A program made the position numbers and the translations under genes. DNA of 64,000 bases from DAIOEK01 sp963828285 (GTDB lineage Bacteria > Chloroflexota > Anaerolineae > Anaerolineales > Anaerolineaceae). The number at the start of each line of letters is the position of its first letter. The first letter of the stretch is position 1. Of this stretch, positions 26,342-38,236 are shown in pieces. The stretch lies in NCBI GenBank assembly GCA_963828285.1, contig CAWHEB010000004.1, positions 186,001 through 250,000 on the forward strand. Reading direction: 5' to 3'. The notes under the pieces were generated by a model. It was given only the letters and a program-made list of their open reading frames with translations. It did no database searches and was not told the origin of the DNA.

Positions 26342-29300
26342 TTATTCCACCTTCACCTGAACTGCACGAACAATGTATCTCGTTGAATATGAGTTCATCA
26401 GAACATCATAATCCTGACAGGTCACTAGTGTAATCACGGGATATTTTTCATGGCGGAATATGCTGCTGTCATCAGGAGTAACTTCACTCCAGGAACGGAC
26501 TTCATAAGTATATTTTTGCCCAAAAGCATGGATGATGATCTGATCGCCAAATCTGAGTTTGTTCAAATCGATGAACGGACCTGGACGACCATTGGGCAAA
26601 TAGACATGCGCAGTGATGACACTATTACCAGCATGCGTCGGGAACGCTGTCCCTTCCAGGTACCCCGCCTGACCATTCAACCAGGACAAATCCCAGTTGG
26701 TTCCATCAAATGGTATGCCAGCAATGGGCATGTTAAGATTTAGAGCGGGTATTTCCAGTCGCATGTCACTAAGTGTTGTATAAGATTTCTCAATGGTCTG
26801 TTCTGCTATTGGGGTGATCATACCCGGAGCATAGCCAGTTTCTGGGACAGGTGGTGTAGGTATGGATAGACTTGCTGACACACCATAGACATCCACTGAA
26901 GAATTTGGATCATAGTATCTTTCGATTGATAAGGGATTGTGCCCTGACTGAGGATCGCCGTAATCGCCTGGAAGGCTTGTCCAGGAGACATTAGCAGTAT
27001 TCGTGATGTTCACACCTCGACCTATCGTGCCCACAGTCACCTGGTACTGAACTACTGCTTGGGACCCTGCCGGGAAATCTGGCCACCGCACAATCATGGT
27101 TGGAGCACCGGAATTTATGATTTGTGTACCGGCATCAGAATATCCGCTAAAGATGACCAGCGACCCTGGAACATAAGTCAATCCTGCTGGAATTACATCC
27201 TGTAGAACAACATCGTATGCATTCGTGTTACTCACCGGTGCGTACCCGATGGCAAGGCTATAGGTGACAATCGATCCGGAAATCAAAACACTGGCATCTG
27301 CTGACTTGGCAACAGTTAAGGTAGGTTCAACTACAGTTACTTCTTCAGCTACTGCCTGAATATCACCACCTTCCCATGCCCATTCGGCGGAGTTATTTAA
27401 ACTTACACCGCGGACCACTTCCTGGGCATCAAGAACAACAACCCGATATTCAACTGTTAATGTCTCACTGGCTTCTCCGGTGTTTTCGATTGATCCGAAA
27501 TCCCAGGTTACCTTTCGACCAGGGTCAGCTGGGTTTAGGCTGCCTGTTGGCTCTGTCTCGACACTAGGATTGGCACAAATTGCTTGGAAACTTCCATTTA
27601 CCGGATGTAGATCGCCTCCAGTCGAGTTAGTGCTGGTGGTAATACCTATACAATCGACGAATGCCAATCCACGATCAAGGGTATCTACAAGGGTTAATCC
27701 ATTGATTAGTATTGGATCACCATCAATTGCTGCAGCTACGTCAAAAGTCACCTGGTATGTCAGAATTTCTCCCACGGCAACATTTGGATCAAAAGTAAAC
27801 GTCTGGTTTGTACCGGTCAATTGTTTTGCGCCCGTTCCCGGTTCGTCAACGTCAGTATCTTCATTGTTGTCCGGAGTGGGATCGGAAACTGTAACCGGTG
27901 GAGTCACAACTACAGTATTCGTCAATGTTGTATTGGCGTCCGTTGCAACTCTGGAAGTTACTGTGTAGGTTATTGAAGAACCTGCTGGGAGATCGATCAC
28001 ATCGCCGAAATCCCCGGTTAGATTTTAATGCGCCCGTGCAGCCGGATGCGCCGCCTGAAGAAGCCGTACACACCCAATCCCAACTATCGATCTGAGCAGG
28101 CTTTACATCGGACACCTGGGAGGCTGGTGCATCGCTAGGTCCAGTATTCGTCACTACAATCGTGTAGGTCAATGTCGTTCCACCAGTATAGATGGATACA
28201 CCATCAGTTTTAGTGACGCTTAAATCAGCCTGGGAACCCTGAGTATCCGTATCTGTGGCTGAGTTATTGGTATCATCAGTTTCGCTTACTCCGGTTGGAG
28301 GTGAAACAGTTACTGTGTTTACCATGTCTCCAGTTGCGCTCGATGAAATATTGGCTGCCACTGTGTAAGTGATGCTGGACCCTGCCGGCATATCGACTGT
28401 GTCGCTAAAGTTATTTGCACTGTCTGCTGCATCAGTACATCCCGATGCTCCTCCTGTGATGGTTCCACAGGTCCAACTCCAGGTCGAGATTTGCGCGGGT
28501 CGTAGTATCTTCTACTAGCGAAGCAAGTGCATCACTCGGTCCGGTATTGCTGACCACAATGGTGTAGGTCACACTTTCGCCAGGAACATATTCATCCACG
28601 CCATCTGTCTTCGTGATAGTCAAATCGACTTCCGGATTTGGTGTATCGGTATCCGAGTCAGTATTGTTTTCAGGCGTTGGGTCAGTAACTCCAGCGGGAG
28701 GAGTAACCGTGACTGTGTTTACCAGGTCTCCGGTTGCACTCGATAAAATATTGGCGGTCACAGTGTAGGTGATACTGGACCCAGCTGGAAGATCAACCGT
28801 ATCTGTGAAATCATTCGAACTACTTGCCGCTGGTGTACATCCACTCGCTCCACCGGTACTTCCGCTGCATACCCAACTCCAGGCTGAGATCTGTATGGGT
28901 CGCACATCTGCCACGACAGATGCCGGTGCATCGCTGGGACCTACATTCGTGACAACGATCGTATAGGTCACACTTGTCACCTGGTACATACTGCGTTACA
29001 CCATCGTCTTTTGTGATTTGCAGGTCTGCCTGTGGATTTGTTGTGTCTGTATCCGTGGCAGTATTGTTTTCAGGCGTTGGATCAGTAACTCCAGCGGGAG
29101 GAGTAACCGTGACTGTGTTAACCAGGTCTCCAGTTGCACTCGATGCAATACTGGCAGCCACAGTGTAAGTGATACTGGAGCCGGCTGGAAGATCGACTGT
29201 GTCACTAAAGTCATTCGCGCTGTCTGCGGCATCGGAACATCCGGATGCCCCTCCAGTGACTGTTCCACAAGTCCAACTCCAGGTCAGTATCTGCGTGGGT

Positions 29301-32300
29301 CGTGTATCTGTCACCACAGATGCCATTGCATCACTGGGACCCACATTTGTGACAACTATGGTGTAGGTCACACTTTCGCCAGGTACATATTGGGTTACAC
29401 CATCGTCTTTAGTGATTTGCAGGTCTGCCTGTGGATTTGTTGTGTCGGTATCCGTGTCAGTATTGTTTCCAGGCGTGGGGTCAGTTACTCCAGCGGGAGG
29501 AGCAACCGTGACTGTGTTAACCAGGTCTCCAGTTGCATTCGATGCAATGCTGGCAGTCACTGTGTAAGTGATGCTGGATCCGGCTGGCAGATCTACTGTG
29601 TCGCTGAAGTCATTTGAACTTGCAGCTGCATCGGAACATCCGGAAGCGCCACCGGTGATGGTTCCACAGGTCCAGGTCCAGGAGGTGATTTGGGCAGGCT
29701 TATTATCGGTTACGGTTGAAGCAGGTGCGTCACTTGGTCCCGCATTGCTTACAACGATCGTATAGGTTAGATTCGCACCGGGTACATAGACAAGCACGCC
29801 ATCCGTTTTTGTTACCAGAAGGTCAGCGCGCGGATCCGGAGTATCTGTATCAGTTGCTGTGTTATTTGAAGGTGTTGGATCGATCTGTCCCCCTGATAAG
29901 GCTACGGTTGCAGTATTGACCAGATTTGTAGTCGCAGAGGAGGCCAGATTGGCTGTCACAGAGTAAGTAATGGATGAAGCTGCCGGCAGATTGACTGTGT
30001 CGCTGAAATCATTGGCGCTCGATGCAGCGCCATTACACCCGGTAGCTCCACCGGTGATCGCTCCACAAGTCCAGGTCCAGTTGGTCACTTCTGCTGGTTT
30101 TGCATCAGTAATAACCGCAGCACCATCTGCGAGGTTGCCTACATTTCGGAATACGATCGTATAAGTCACGCTGGATCCGGGAACATAGGTGGCTACACCA
30201 TCTGTTTTGGTAACAGATAGATCTGGGTAAGTGACAGTAATATTCCGAAGTCCTGTATCCCGGTAATTATTCAATACCGGTACCATTCCAGAACCTTTCC
30301 TGGGTGGGGCTTCCTGGTAACGACGACCAGACCACATCATCGTTATTCGTGATCACAGCTCCAGGTGCTGGTGGGGAGGATGGACTTGTCAAGGTTGCCT
30401 GGAAAGTCATACTGATGGGTGTGTTGTTATCAAGGAATGAACATGGTGTAATAAATGTTGAGAGACAGGTCCAACTTAACAGAGGTGCAGCTGAGTCATC
30501 TGCGAGCCAACCAGGAGGCAGCAGTGATACTTCCCGGAACATAGGTCAGGTAAGTCGGTACAGTGTCAGTGATCGTCAGGTCTTGCGCGTCTGCTGTGCT
30601 GGCAGCTGTATGTGCCAGATTGACTGAATATGTAATGGTTTGTCCATAAGCTACGGTGTCATCATCCACTGTTTTTGTAATATCCAGAATGGGTTCAACA
30701 ATGGTCATGGTAACTATCGGGGATAACCTGATTGGACCTGCTCCAATTCGCACGCTTGCCTGGTTATCTCTGGTATTTGGTACCGAATGTTTTGATTCCC
30801 GATGACATTTAACAATACTGTCCTTAATCCAATGGTAAAGCTGTTATTATCCGGATCGTTATCATCCAGTACTTCAATTGGATTTGAGAAAGTTATCACG
30901 AGATCTTGACCATCCGTCCCGTTAGTTGTCGGATCAGGACTGATGGAAGGAGTTGGGAAAGTTGCTCCACCCGGTTGAGCGAGATTGGAATGATCCAGAC
31001 TATATGAATTGGCTACATAAGCCATTCCTGTCGGAATTAGGTCCGTTACCACGAGAGTTGGGGTTTCACCTTCAGGTAATGTCACTGTTAACAGGAATGT
31101 AGCTTCTTCGCCAATCGTCAAATCGTTGCCTGTAGTGAATGTCGCAGAAGTCGAAGTGATGGTTTTACCCATGGCTGCTGGAACAACAGTCACGGTCGCA
31201 GGATCGCTATGAATATAATCATTTTGTGGATAAGTGCCGGATGTGGAACACATCAATGTTGGATCACCGGTGCGTTCGCAGGCATTGGTGTTATAACCAG
31301 AAATGGGAGAACCGGTACTTCCTGGCAAACTGGTATAGGTCACTCCAGCCGTATTTGTGATCACCTGATCGGGTACCACTGTTGAATCAAGTGTCGCGCT
31401 GTAGGTAAAGGTTGTGCTTGCACCTGGCGCGAGATCATCCCAGGTGGCGCTGATGGTAGTACCAACTAAGGTTGGTCCGCTTGTTGGCGCGGTACCGCTT
31501 TGTAAAAGGCTTCCGGGTACATAGGTGTAACCAGCGGGTATATCATCAGAAAATACCACATTATATGCATGAGAAAAATCTGTGCCGCTGGATGCAGTTA
31601 TCGTGATCGTAAAGTTCACTGTGTCATTGGCATCACCAGTGATTGGATTAACCGTTTTATTAACTAAGACAGTCGGTTCTTGAACAGTTACATTAGGCGC
31701 GCTTGCATTTCTGGTATGAGATCCTCCGTTCACTGTGAATGTAGCGGAGATCAGGTTATTCAATAATCCGCTTCTATTGACCGCAGCGGTGTTCAATACT
31801 ACTGCTGAATATTCTATTGTGATGGTATGGAATGTAACCAGGTCGGTATTCTGGACAGTTCCAAAAGATAGATCCAGGGTCTGTCCGCTGTTTGTCAGAG
31901 CAATCGTGCCATTTGAGCACGAGAATCCGTTGGGAACTGATGTGACCAATAACACATTATTATTGTCCACGCTGATGGATTGACACCCTTTGTACGCCAA
32001 ACCGCTGTCCATTTGATCGCGGAAGGTTAGACCGGTTAGGAAAGTATCTCTCGGTACCGTAAGGGTTGTCCGGTAATATATGACATCTCCAACCCGAACT
32101 CCTTGACCATTGATCACGTTTCCAGCAGGGGCATCGATCAAGTATTTTGTTGCAACAATGTCTTCAATGCTGAAATCCCCATTCGCCAGGGTGGTGTAAT
32201 TATTGAGAGTACTTCCAGGACCATCAACACCAGTTCGTTCCAGGGACGCTGGTTCATAAATGGATCGCGGGGTAAGACGTTCCAGGAAGACTGGTCCAAT

Positions 32301-35300
32301 CCAGATCCGCCGTATTACTGATGAGTTGATTAGCTGATACCGCCGGAGGATTTACGGATAATAAGGTGCCGCGGATAACGACCGTATAGGTCTGGTTAAC
32401 CGCTAGATCAAATTCATTTCCAGGAACAGTTGAAAGAGTATAACCGTTGCCGGATTCCCGATAATTTGACTTGTAACGCTAATGTACCAGCTGGCAAATT
32501 GGATGAGAAAATAGTTGCGATTGCTACAAGCGATCACAGATCGGGTTCATAGCACTTACCTGCGGCAATACATCGGTGAGGGTCAAATCGTATGCATCGG
32601 TCTCACCTGCCCCACCGGGTTTGTGATCTGAATTGTATATTCCACCAGCTCACCTGGTAAACCAATCCCATCTCCGCCAATGGTCGCAGACTTCGCTACG
32701 GCTGGTGTGGGTTCGATAATGGTGATATTGGGCGCCGCATCAGTTACGAGTACTGTAGCTCCGCTTCGCACTGTTGCTCGATTATTCCGTAATTGGTTAG
32801 CTTGATTGGCTAAAGTATTTAAGACTACCGCTTGATAATTAATTGTTAGTGTCTCAGCGACTGTATTAACTCTATTCAAGTTTCGTACGTCCCCAAAGTC
32901 AAACGTGATCGTTCTTGCAAAATTGGTAACTGCTGGGGTTAACAGCTGGACTTTCAGGAACTGTAGGACATGCCATGGTGAAATCGTTCAATCGTCTTCA
33001 GGATTTAGATTTGTCAGTAGTCCAGTGCTTGCCGAAATACTGGTACATCTCACAAAAGCCAGATCCCGTGTCCAGCACATCCTGAACATTCAGATTTGGA
33101 AGTTCTCCTTCTGGGATGGTGACGACTACCTGATAGTCAACCAGTTCGCCAATCACTGCCTGTGGATCAGTATTGTAGGTCGAGTTCAGTTCGGTTCCGA
33201 CCAATGTTTTATCAACTATCACTTCGGTTGTATAAATATCAGCCGTATTCGTCAGATCAGACGGTGTGAAGTCTGGACCGCCTTCACTGTTTGAGTAATT
33301 AAACAATGTGGCAGTATTGGTAATTCTCACTGGCGGGGTTACCGTGTCGGCAATTGCCAGGTCAAAGGTAATGATGGCAATATTCGTTCCATCAGCAATC
33401 ACAGTATCTGTCGATGATAATCCGGGACCAATGGAACCCGCAGATCCGGAATCAGTCAGTTCGATCCCGCCGGTAAATAAACCTGAATCTGTATAGGCAA
33501 TTGCAGTCCCTGCCCCGTTTTGAACACAAAGGTTTAGCCCGGTACCAGGCACCACAAGACCCGCAGGGAGATCATCTCGAATTCTCACATCAAAGCTGGG
33601 TAAATGTCCCGAGTTTTCAAGCGTAATCGCAAATGTAACGAGATCACCTGCGTCTACGCCATCGGTAATATTGCTATCCATCGTGTTCAAGTAGTTAATT
33701 GAGGTTACATTCGATCCGGTTAATCGCGGGCAACTGCTTCCCGGAGCAGATACAATTACTCCTGCCGGGACGATTCCAGTAGATGGGGTGAATTCAGGTG
33801 CAACAGCATTGGTTCTAACAATTCCTTTTCTGATTGCCAGTGCCGGTTCAGTGATCCGGATTTGAACGATCGAATTGGCATCATTATCACCGCCGTTCGT
33901 GGAGCCTTCCATAACATTGACTTGATTGGTATGGAATAAACCATCCGCAAATGGTTGGTTATTGACTGTGACTGTAAATAACAGATCTATTTGAGATAAC
34001 CCTCCACCAACAATATCAAAATCTCCATAACTGATGATCAGAGAGTTGTTACCACTCCCGCCATTCGTAGATATACAGGGTGTTCCATCTCCAAGCGCAG
34101 GACAAACAGACCCTTCACCGCCAATGGGTCGGAAAGTTTCGCTTGGACCAAATTTGACATGACCGCTCGCAGGTGCATCCGCGCTGATTACATCGTCAAA
34201 AGTCCATCCGTTCGGGGTTCCATCTCCGTCAGGATCTGTTACATCCAATAAAGGTCTTGGAAGGAAATCTGTAAAGATGAGGTCCTCAAAATCTGAGTTT
34301 GGCAAGGTGTAGGTGATGCGATATGTGACAGTATGGTTTGGAGATACAACAACATTGGTACATGGACCGGAACACACAACTCCATCCGTAGCATAAATGG
34401 ACTTTGTGAGCACACCGTAACCAATATTGATTGTGGCTGCGCTTCCATCAGCTTCAGTGTCCCCTGTTGGGGTGGAAGCATCGTTCTCGCTTAATATGCT
34501 TCCTTGAACTGTCACAGAATCAGTAAGGATATCCCCTTGATCCACAGATTGATCACCTGTTGGATAATCGTCCGTAAAGTTCTCGAGAATTTGGGTTCTG
34601 AACTTAATCTGGAAAGTGGTAGCTCCGTCATTGTAAGCGGAGCAGCTCGGAGGAGCTCCATCAGGGTCCATTCCAGCAACCGGGAGACAACCACCGATCA
34701 ATTTACCGCCTGCCTGACCACGAGTGATCATTTCTTGAGATACATTAAAGGAAATGGTGGAAAGCCCGGTATATGGAGCAGGATCGACAAGCAAAACGGG
34801 AGGTGCCGCGGTGGCACCGGTAAAATCCTGAAGTACGGTGTAATTCGAATCTGAGAAGGCTAGCTCAGCCAAATCAAAACTATTTCCATTCACCAATAAA
34901 GTTGGAGTAAAACTGGCATCAAAATGCTGACCATCTGAAATTATATCGGTCACGGTTGTGGTATCAAATGCAAAAAAGTCCGATACCTGAATATCCAGGG
35001 TATATTCCAGAATATCTCCTGGATTATTATTCGTACCGATCGCTCCACCACCTTTGGTGATATTAGATACCCCCTTTTGAACAGCAATGGATTTATCCTG
35101 GAGTGTGTGTTCGGTTTGAGCACATCCACTGGTGGCACCAAGGGGATGACTGACTGCTGTATTTGCATCCCTTGAATCCACGGTATCCCAGGTTCCGCCA
35201 CCAACAGCATGGTTACAGGAATCTACATCGTTTCCAGTGGATGGATTAAGAACCCTTGCCGAAGAACTATCCAAAAGTGGTATGTAGTACTCAAAGGTGA

Positions 35301-36274
35301 ATGATCTATCAGCTGTCGTTGTACCTCCAGTAACAGATCCATAATTACAGTTTATCGTTCCGCCAGGGGTGGTTAATGGTTACTGGTATTGTGGTACAGG
35401 TTGCCCCACCACTCGAAACTACTCTCGTAAACTGCATATTCGCAGGTATGAAATCAGACATGATAAATGAAGTGATTGTCTGTCCATTTGCAATATCTGC
35501 GGTCACAGTATATTCTCGCAAGTAGTTAGGACCAGTTGCTGTTTCAGATTCGGGTCCAGAGTAAGTTTTTGAAACCCTTAATATGTATGGATCAACGGTT
35601 GCCGAATCGCCTGTAGTGTTGACCAAGGGACCATTTTGACCCGTAGCGGTATTACCATACATGTATCCTGCTTTGGCAATGATCGGTAGAGGTTTATCTT
35701 CATCTGCAGTATCCTGCATATCTACGGTTACAGTAACTACCGCCGGGGTTTGGGTTGGGGTAAATGAACCAAAAGGCAGTTGGAGAACCACCAACTGCCA
35801 GGTAAACGGATTGAACAATGTGCTTTCAGTCGGACAAGTAACAGACAAGTTTGTGAGTGGGTGTGTTACTACAGCCCCTTCCAGGCATGATTGAACACTG
35901 ATGGGTGCAAGGTTAGCGGTGATGTATGAAGCCTGAACATAGGAGAGACCATCATTCAAACCTCCCACATTCCCATCTGCACCACTTAATGGAATATATA
36001 AATCAATATAAGGTCCGTATCCAGTAGAATCAGGACTGGTATTATCAAAAGTAACCGTAAAGTCGAACTGATCGCCTAAAGATACTTCTGTAGGCACACC
36101 AAGGGTCACGTCAGCATCATTACCTGTGATTGCCAGGTTTGGAGCAGAGTAATTTGATGCCGTAACAACACTTCCAGGATTCACCAAAGTAAATAACATC
36201 CCGAATATGAGAACCACCGCGAATAACATTGACCTGCTTTTCGAGCTCAGATTTGATGAATAATATCTATTCAC
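26342..36274 (-). CDS. Giant secreted DUF11-repeat protein with C-terminal sortase domain (many frameshifts)
   Basis: One gene of about 3,300 codons, visible as about ten overlapping frames that join into continuous homology. It starts with GTG at 36274 after AGGAGATCCATT and has a signal peptide (MLFAVVLIFGMLFTLV, about 16-31). Then follow many DUF11/isopeptide-type beta domains (TVTNTVTVTPP-, YTIVVTNxGPSDA- and NNxxTDTD-like patterns), with a near-identical tandem block at 27.9-30.2 kb. The last 140 residues are a sortase domain: RLEIPALNLNMPIAGIP, then His in VITAHVYLPNG (codon 26606-26608), Cys in TLVTCQDYD (26417-26419) and Arg in STRYIVRA (26378-26380). No C-terminal membrane anchor or LPxTG signal is seen. 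I count about 14 frame changes, mostly in short homopolymers. A divergent ECF sigma gene follows. Confidence 0.8.
26345..26770 (-). other. Sortase domain of the giant protein
   Basis: The C-terminal catalytic domain is listed separately because of its interest. It has the order His-Cys-Arg of sortases: AHV, then TLVTCQ about 60 residues later, then TRYIVRA. The strand pattern PALNLNMPIAG, W-x-L at the start and AGNSVITAH resembles class D/E/F sortases. Fusion to the C-terminus of a repeat protein, in place of a free enzyme, is unusual. Confidence 0.8.
27850..30240 (-). repeat. Six tandem DUF11 repeats, period about 399 bp
   Basis: The same landmark, encoding D(L/M)PAGSSITYTV, recurs at about 27981, 28381, 28781, 29181, 29580 and 29979. 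The period is 399-400 bp, or 133 residues. Neighbouring copies are very similar at DNA level, notably those centred on 28.8, 29.2 and 29.6 kb, which suggests recent duplication or gene conversion and will confuse short-read assembly. Confidence 0.85.
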
Positions 36275-36451
36275 AATGGATCTCCTAATTCGGATATTTA
36301 ATTAATAGCAAAATAAGCCAAATTTAACCAATTTGGCAAATAACTATGTACCAATTATATTGGAATACCCATTTATTACAATATTAATCTGGTTTTAATC
36401 TTGACGAGTTTGGTTACAATCTTAATTGCCCATATAGATAAACAATGACAC

Positions 36452-36468
36452 ATACAATTCAATTGTAT
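36452..36468. promoter_or_regulatory. 17-bp palindrome between the giant gene and the ECF sigma gene
   Basis: ATACAATT-C-AATTGTAT, perfect 8-1-8 symmetry, in the 288-bp AT-rich intergenic stretch between the two divergent transcription units. It could be an operator for either; the rest of the interval shows no gene. Confidence 0.4.
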
Positions 36469-36562
36469 TTGAGTAAAATCAGGATATTGATTGGCGAATA
36501 ACTGAATATTATAGGATAATTCGTATCTAATATCGCAGATATGCGTCAAACTAGGTGAGGAC

Positions 36563-37114
36563 ATGAATCTACGCACAGAGATAGAGCTGATCCAGAATGC
36601 GAAAGAATTTGAAGAGGATGCACTGGCAGCCATTTATGATCAATACAACGCAGCAATTTATCGGTATGCGTTCCGCCTTCTGGGCAACGAACAGTCAGCT
36701 GAAGATTGTGTGGCCGATACATTTGACCGCTTTCTTACTGCACTCCGCTCAGGTGGTGGACCAGAATCATATCTTCAAGCTTATCTATTTCGTATCGCCC
36801 ACAATTGGGTCACAGATCATTACAGGCGAAAAGGTGATCAACACTCGGTAGAACTGGATGAGAAATTACCATCCAGTGAAAGACCCGAAGAGGATGCACA
36901 AAGAAATATGGCAGCTAAAGAAATACGTCAAGCAGTATTCCTCCTTCCTGTGGAACAGCAACAGGTCATTACTCTCAGGTATTTGGAAGGTTGGGATATT
37001 GAAGAAGTTGCAATAACTATGAACAAGACATCTGGAGCTATTAAAGCGTTACAGCATCGTGGGCTGACCAGTTTACAGAAATTATTGACTCAAGAGATCG
37101 GTAGATCATTATGA
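36563..37114 (+). CDS. ECF-type RNA polymerase sigma factor
   Basis: A 183-aa sigma-70 family factor. Region 2 includes AIYRYAFRLLGNEQSAEDCVADTF and YLFRIAHNWVTDHYRR. Region 4 includes LLPVEQQQVITLRYLEGWDIEEVA and TSGAIKALQHRGL. The ATG follows AGGTGAGGAC. Its stop overlaps the start of the next gene (ATGA), a DUF5667-type membrane protein that probably acts as its anti-sigma partner. It is divergent from the giant surface gene, which is a plausible target. Confidence 0.92.
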   Translation: MNLRTEIELIQNAKEFEEDALAAIYDQYNAAIYRYAFRLLGNEQSAEDCVADTFDRFLTALRSGGGPESYLQAYLFRIAHNWVTDHYRRKGDQHSVELDEKLPSSERPEEDAQRNMAAKEIRQAVFLLPVEQQQVITLRYLEGWDIEEVAITMNKTSGAIKALQHRGLTSLQKLLTQEIGRSL

Positions 37115-38109
37115 ACAATTATTCGGAAGATGAAGAGAAAGCAATTGATAAAGTAAATTCGTTACGGGATACTCCAGTAAGGAGCGCCGAGAATGTGAGC
37201 AAAGGAAAAGCTGCATATCTCGCCAAAGCAGCCGAAATCCGAAAATCGTTACCTGCGAGATCAGCTAAACGATCCATTTTCGCTGGTATATTTGCTACCC
37301 CGGTGACCCGGAAACTTGGAGCACTCCCAACGCTTTTAATTGTACTTGCCTTATTATTCGGCGGTACGGGAGTATCGGTTGTCGCAGCGCAAAGCGCACA
37401 ACCTCAAGATGCTTTATATTCAGTCAAACTGAAAACAGAAGATTTTGCATACCACCTGAAACCTGGACCTGCGGCAGTATTCAACTATTGCCTACAACTT
37501 ACCCAGCGCCGGGTTAATGAGATCGTATATTCGACTGAGGCACGGAAAACATTACCCGAGATCACCAGCAAGCGTTTGATGGCTCACATCGATGAAGCAG
37601 TCTTGAATTCATCCGAATTAACTGATGCAGAAATGCTGCGAGATTTGGAAAGACTACAGATTGAACTCAAAAACCAGTTGAAAAGAATGGAAACTCTCCA
37701 AACCGACCAGGAGACCAGGATGGAAATTCAAAAGATCCTGGACAATATCCAGGCACGGATTGACACGATAAGTAACAACAGTACAGACCTCAATGAGTTC
37801 AGAATCCGTATCAAGAACGGTAAGTATGAAGCAGAGATCGAAGTTGAAGAACAGGAATATGAAGATCAAAACAAATTTGATCACGATGGATCGAATTCGG
37901 GTAAAGATGATCAACCTGAAATAGAGGGAACCGATGAGCCGAAGATTGATGATAAGAATAACTCTGGCAGCGGCTCAAGCTCTGATGATTCCGGAAGCGG
38001 AAGTGATGATAGTAGTGGATCCAACTCGGGATCTGGATCATCTCCGGATGGCAGTGGTTCTGGTTCCCATTCCGGTTCTGATAAACAAAAAACTCCCAAA
38101 CCAGGATGA
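37111..38109 (+). CDS. DUF5667-type membrane protein, probable anti-sigma factor
   Basis: A 332-aa protein: N-terminal cytosolic part (1-70), one membrane segment (about 72-93, LPTLLIVLALLFGGTGVSVV), then an extracellular helical domain with QPQDALYSVKLKTEDF, the usual DUF5667 signature, and a coiled-coil-like Glu/Lys/Arg-rich stretch. The last 80 residues are a Ser/Gly/Asp-rich low-complexity tail ending in KQKTPKPG. Such proteins follow ECF sigma genes in Chloroflexota and Actinobacteria and are thought to hold the sigma factor at the membrane. The 4-base overlap supports this pairing. Confidence 0.78.
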   Translation: MNNYSEDEEKAIDKVNSLRDTPVRSAENVSKGKAAYLAKAAEIRKSLPARSAKRSIFAGIFATPVTRKLGALPTLLIVLALLFGGTGVSVVAAQSAQPQDALYSVKLKTEDFAYHLKPGPAAVFNYCLQLTQRRVNEIVYSTEARKTLPEITSKRLMAHIDEAVLNSSELTDAEMLRDLERLQIELKNQLKRMETLQTDQETRMEIQKILDNIQARIDTISNNSTDLNEFRIRIKNGKYEAEIEVEEQEYEDQNKFDHDGSNSGKDDQPEIEGTDEPKIDDKNNSGSGSSSDDSGSGSDDSSGSNSGSGSSPDGSGSGSHSGSDKQKTPKPG

Positions 38110-38163
38110 TGACTAAAACTTCTTGATGATGCCCCAGGTATTGAAAATGGAATGATCAGTCTT

Positions 38164-38199
38164 CAAAGGAGTGGATAGCGATCCACTCCTTTGGTTTTA
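38164..38199 (+). terminator. Terminator after the anti-sigma gene
   Basis: A perfect 13-bp stem, CAAAGGAGTGGAT (38164-38176) with ATCCACTCCTTTG (38181-38193), a 4-nt loop, then GTTTTAT. It ends 3 bases before the alr -35 box. Confidence 0.9.
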
Positions 38200-38201
38200 T
38201 C

Positions 38202-38236
38202 TTGCCATCTCATCTAAGGCGGTATATACTACCGCA
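38202..38236 (+). promoter_or_regulatory. Leaderless promoter of alr
   Basis: TTGCCA (38202-38207), exactly 17 bp, TATACT (38225-38230), then ACCGCA and the ATG at 38237. The predicted transcription start is the A of the ATG. Confidence 0.7.

Noticed and set aside
27850..30240. CRISPR array or satellite DNA
   Set aside because: The 399-bp unit encodes a DUF11 domain throughout; there are no short repeats with unique spacers.
27480..30627. Several plus-strand frames of 60-200 aa across the repeats
   Set aside because: They are shadows of the repetitive minus-strand coding sequence, recur with the same period, and have no family features.
26342..36274. Ten separate surface-protein genes
   Set aside because: The pieces lack ribosome-binding sites and signal peptides, and join into unbroken domains when one base is added or removed at each junction.
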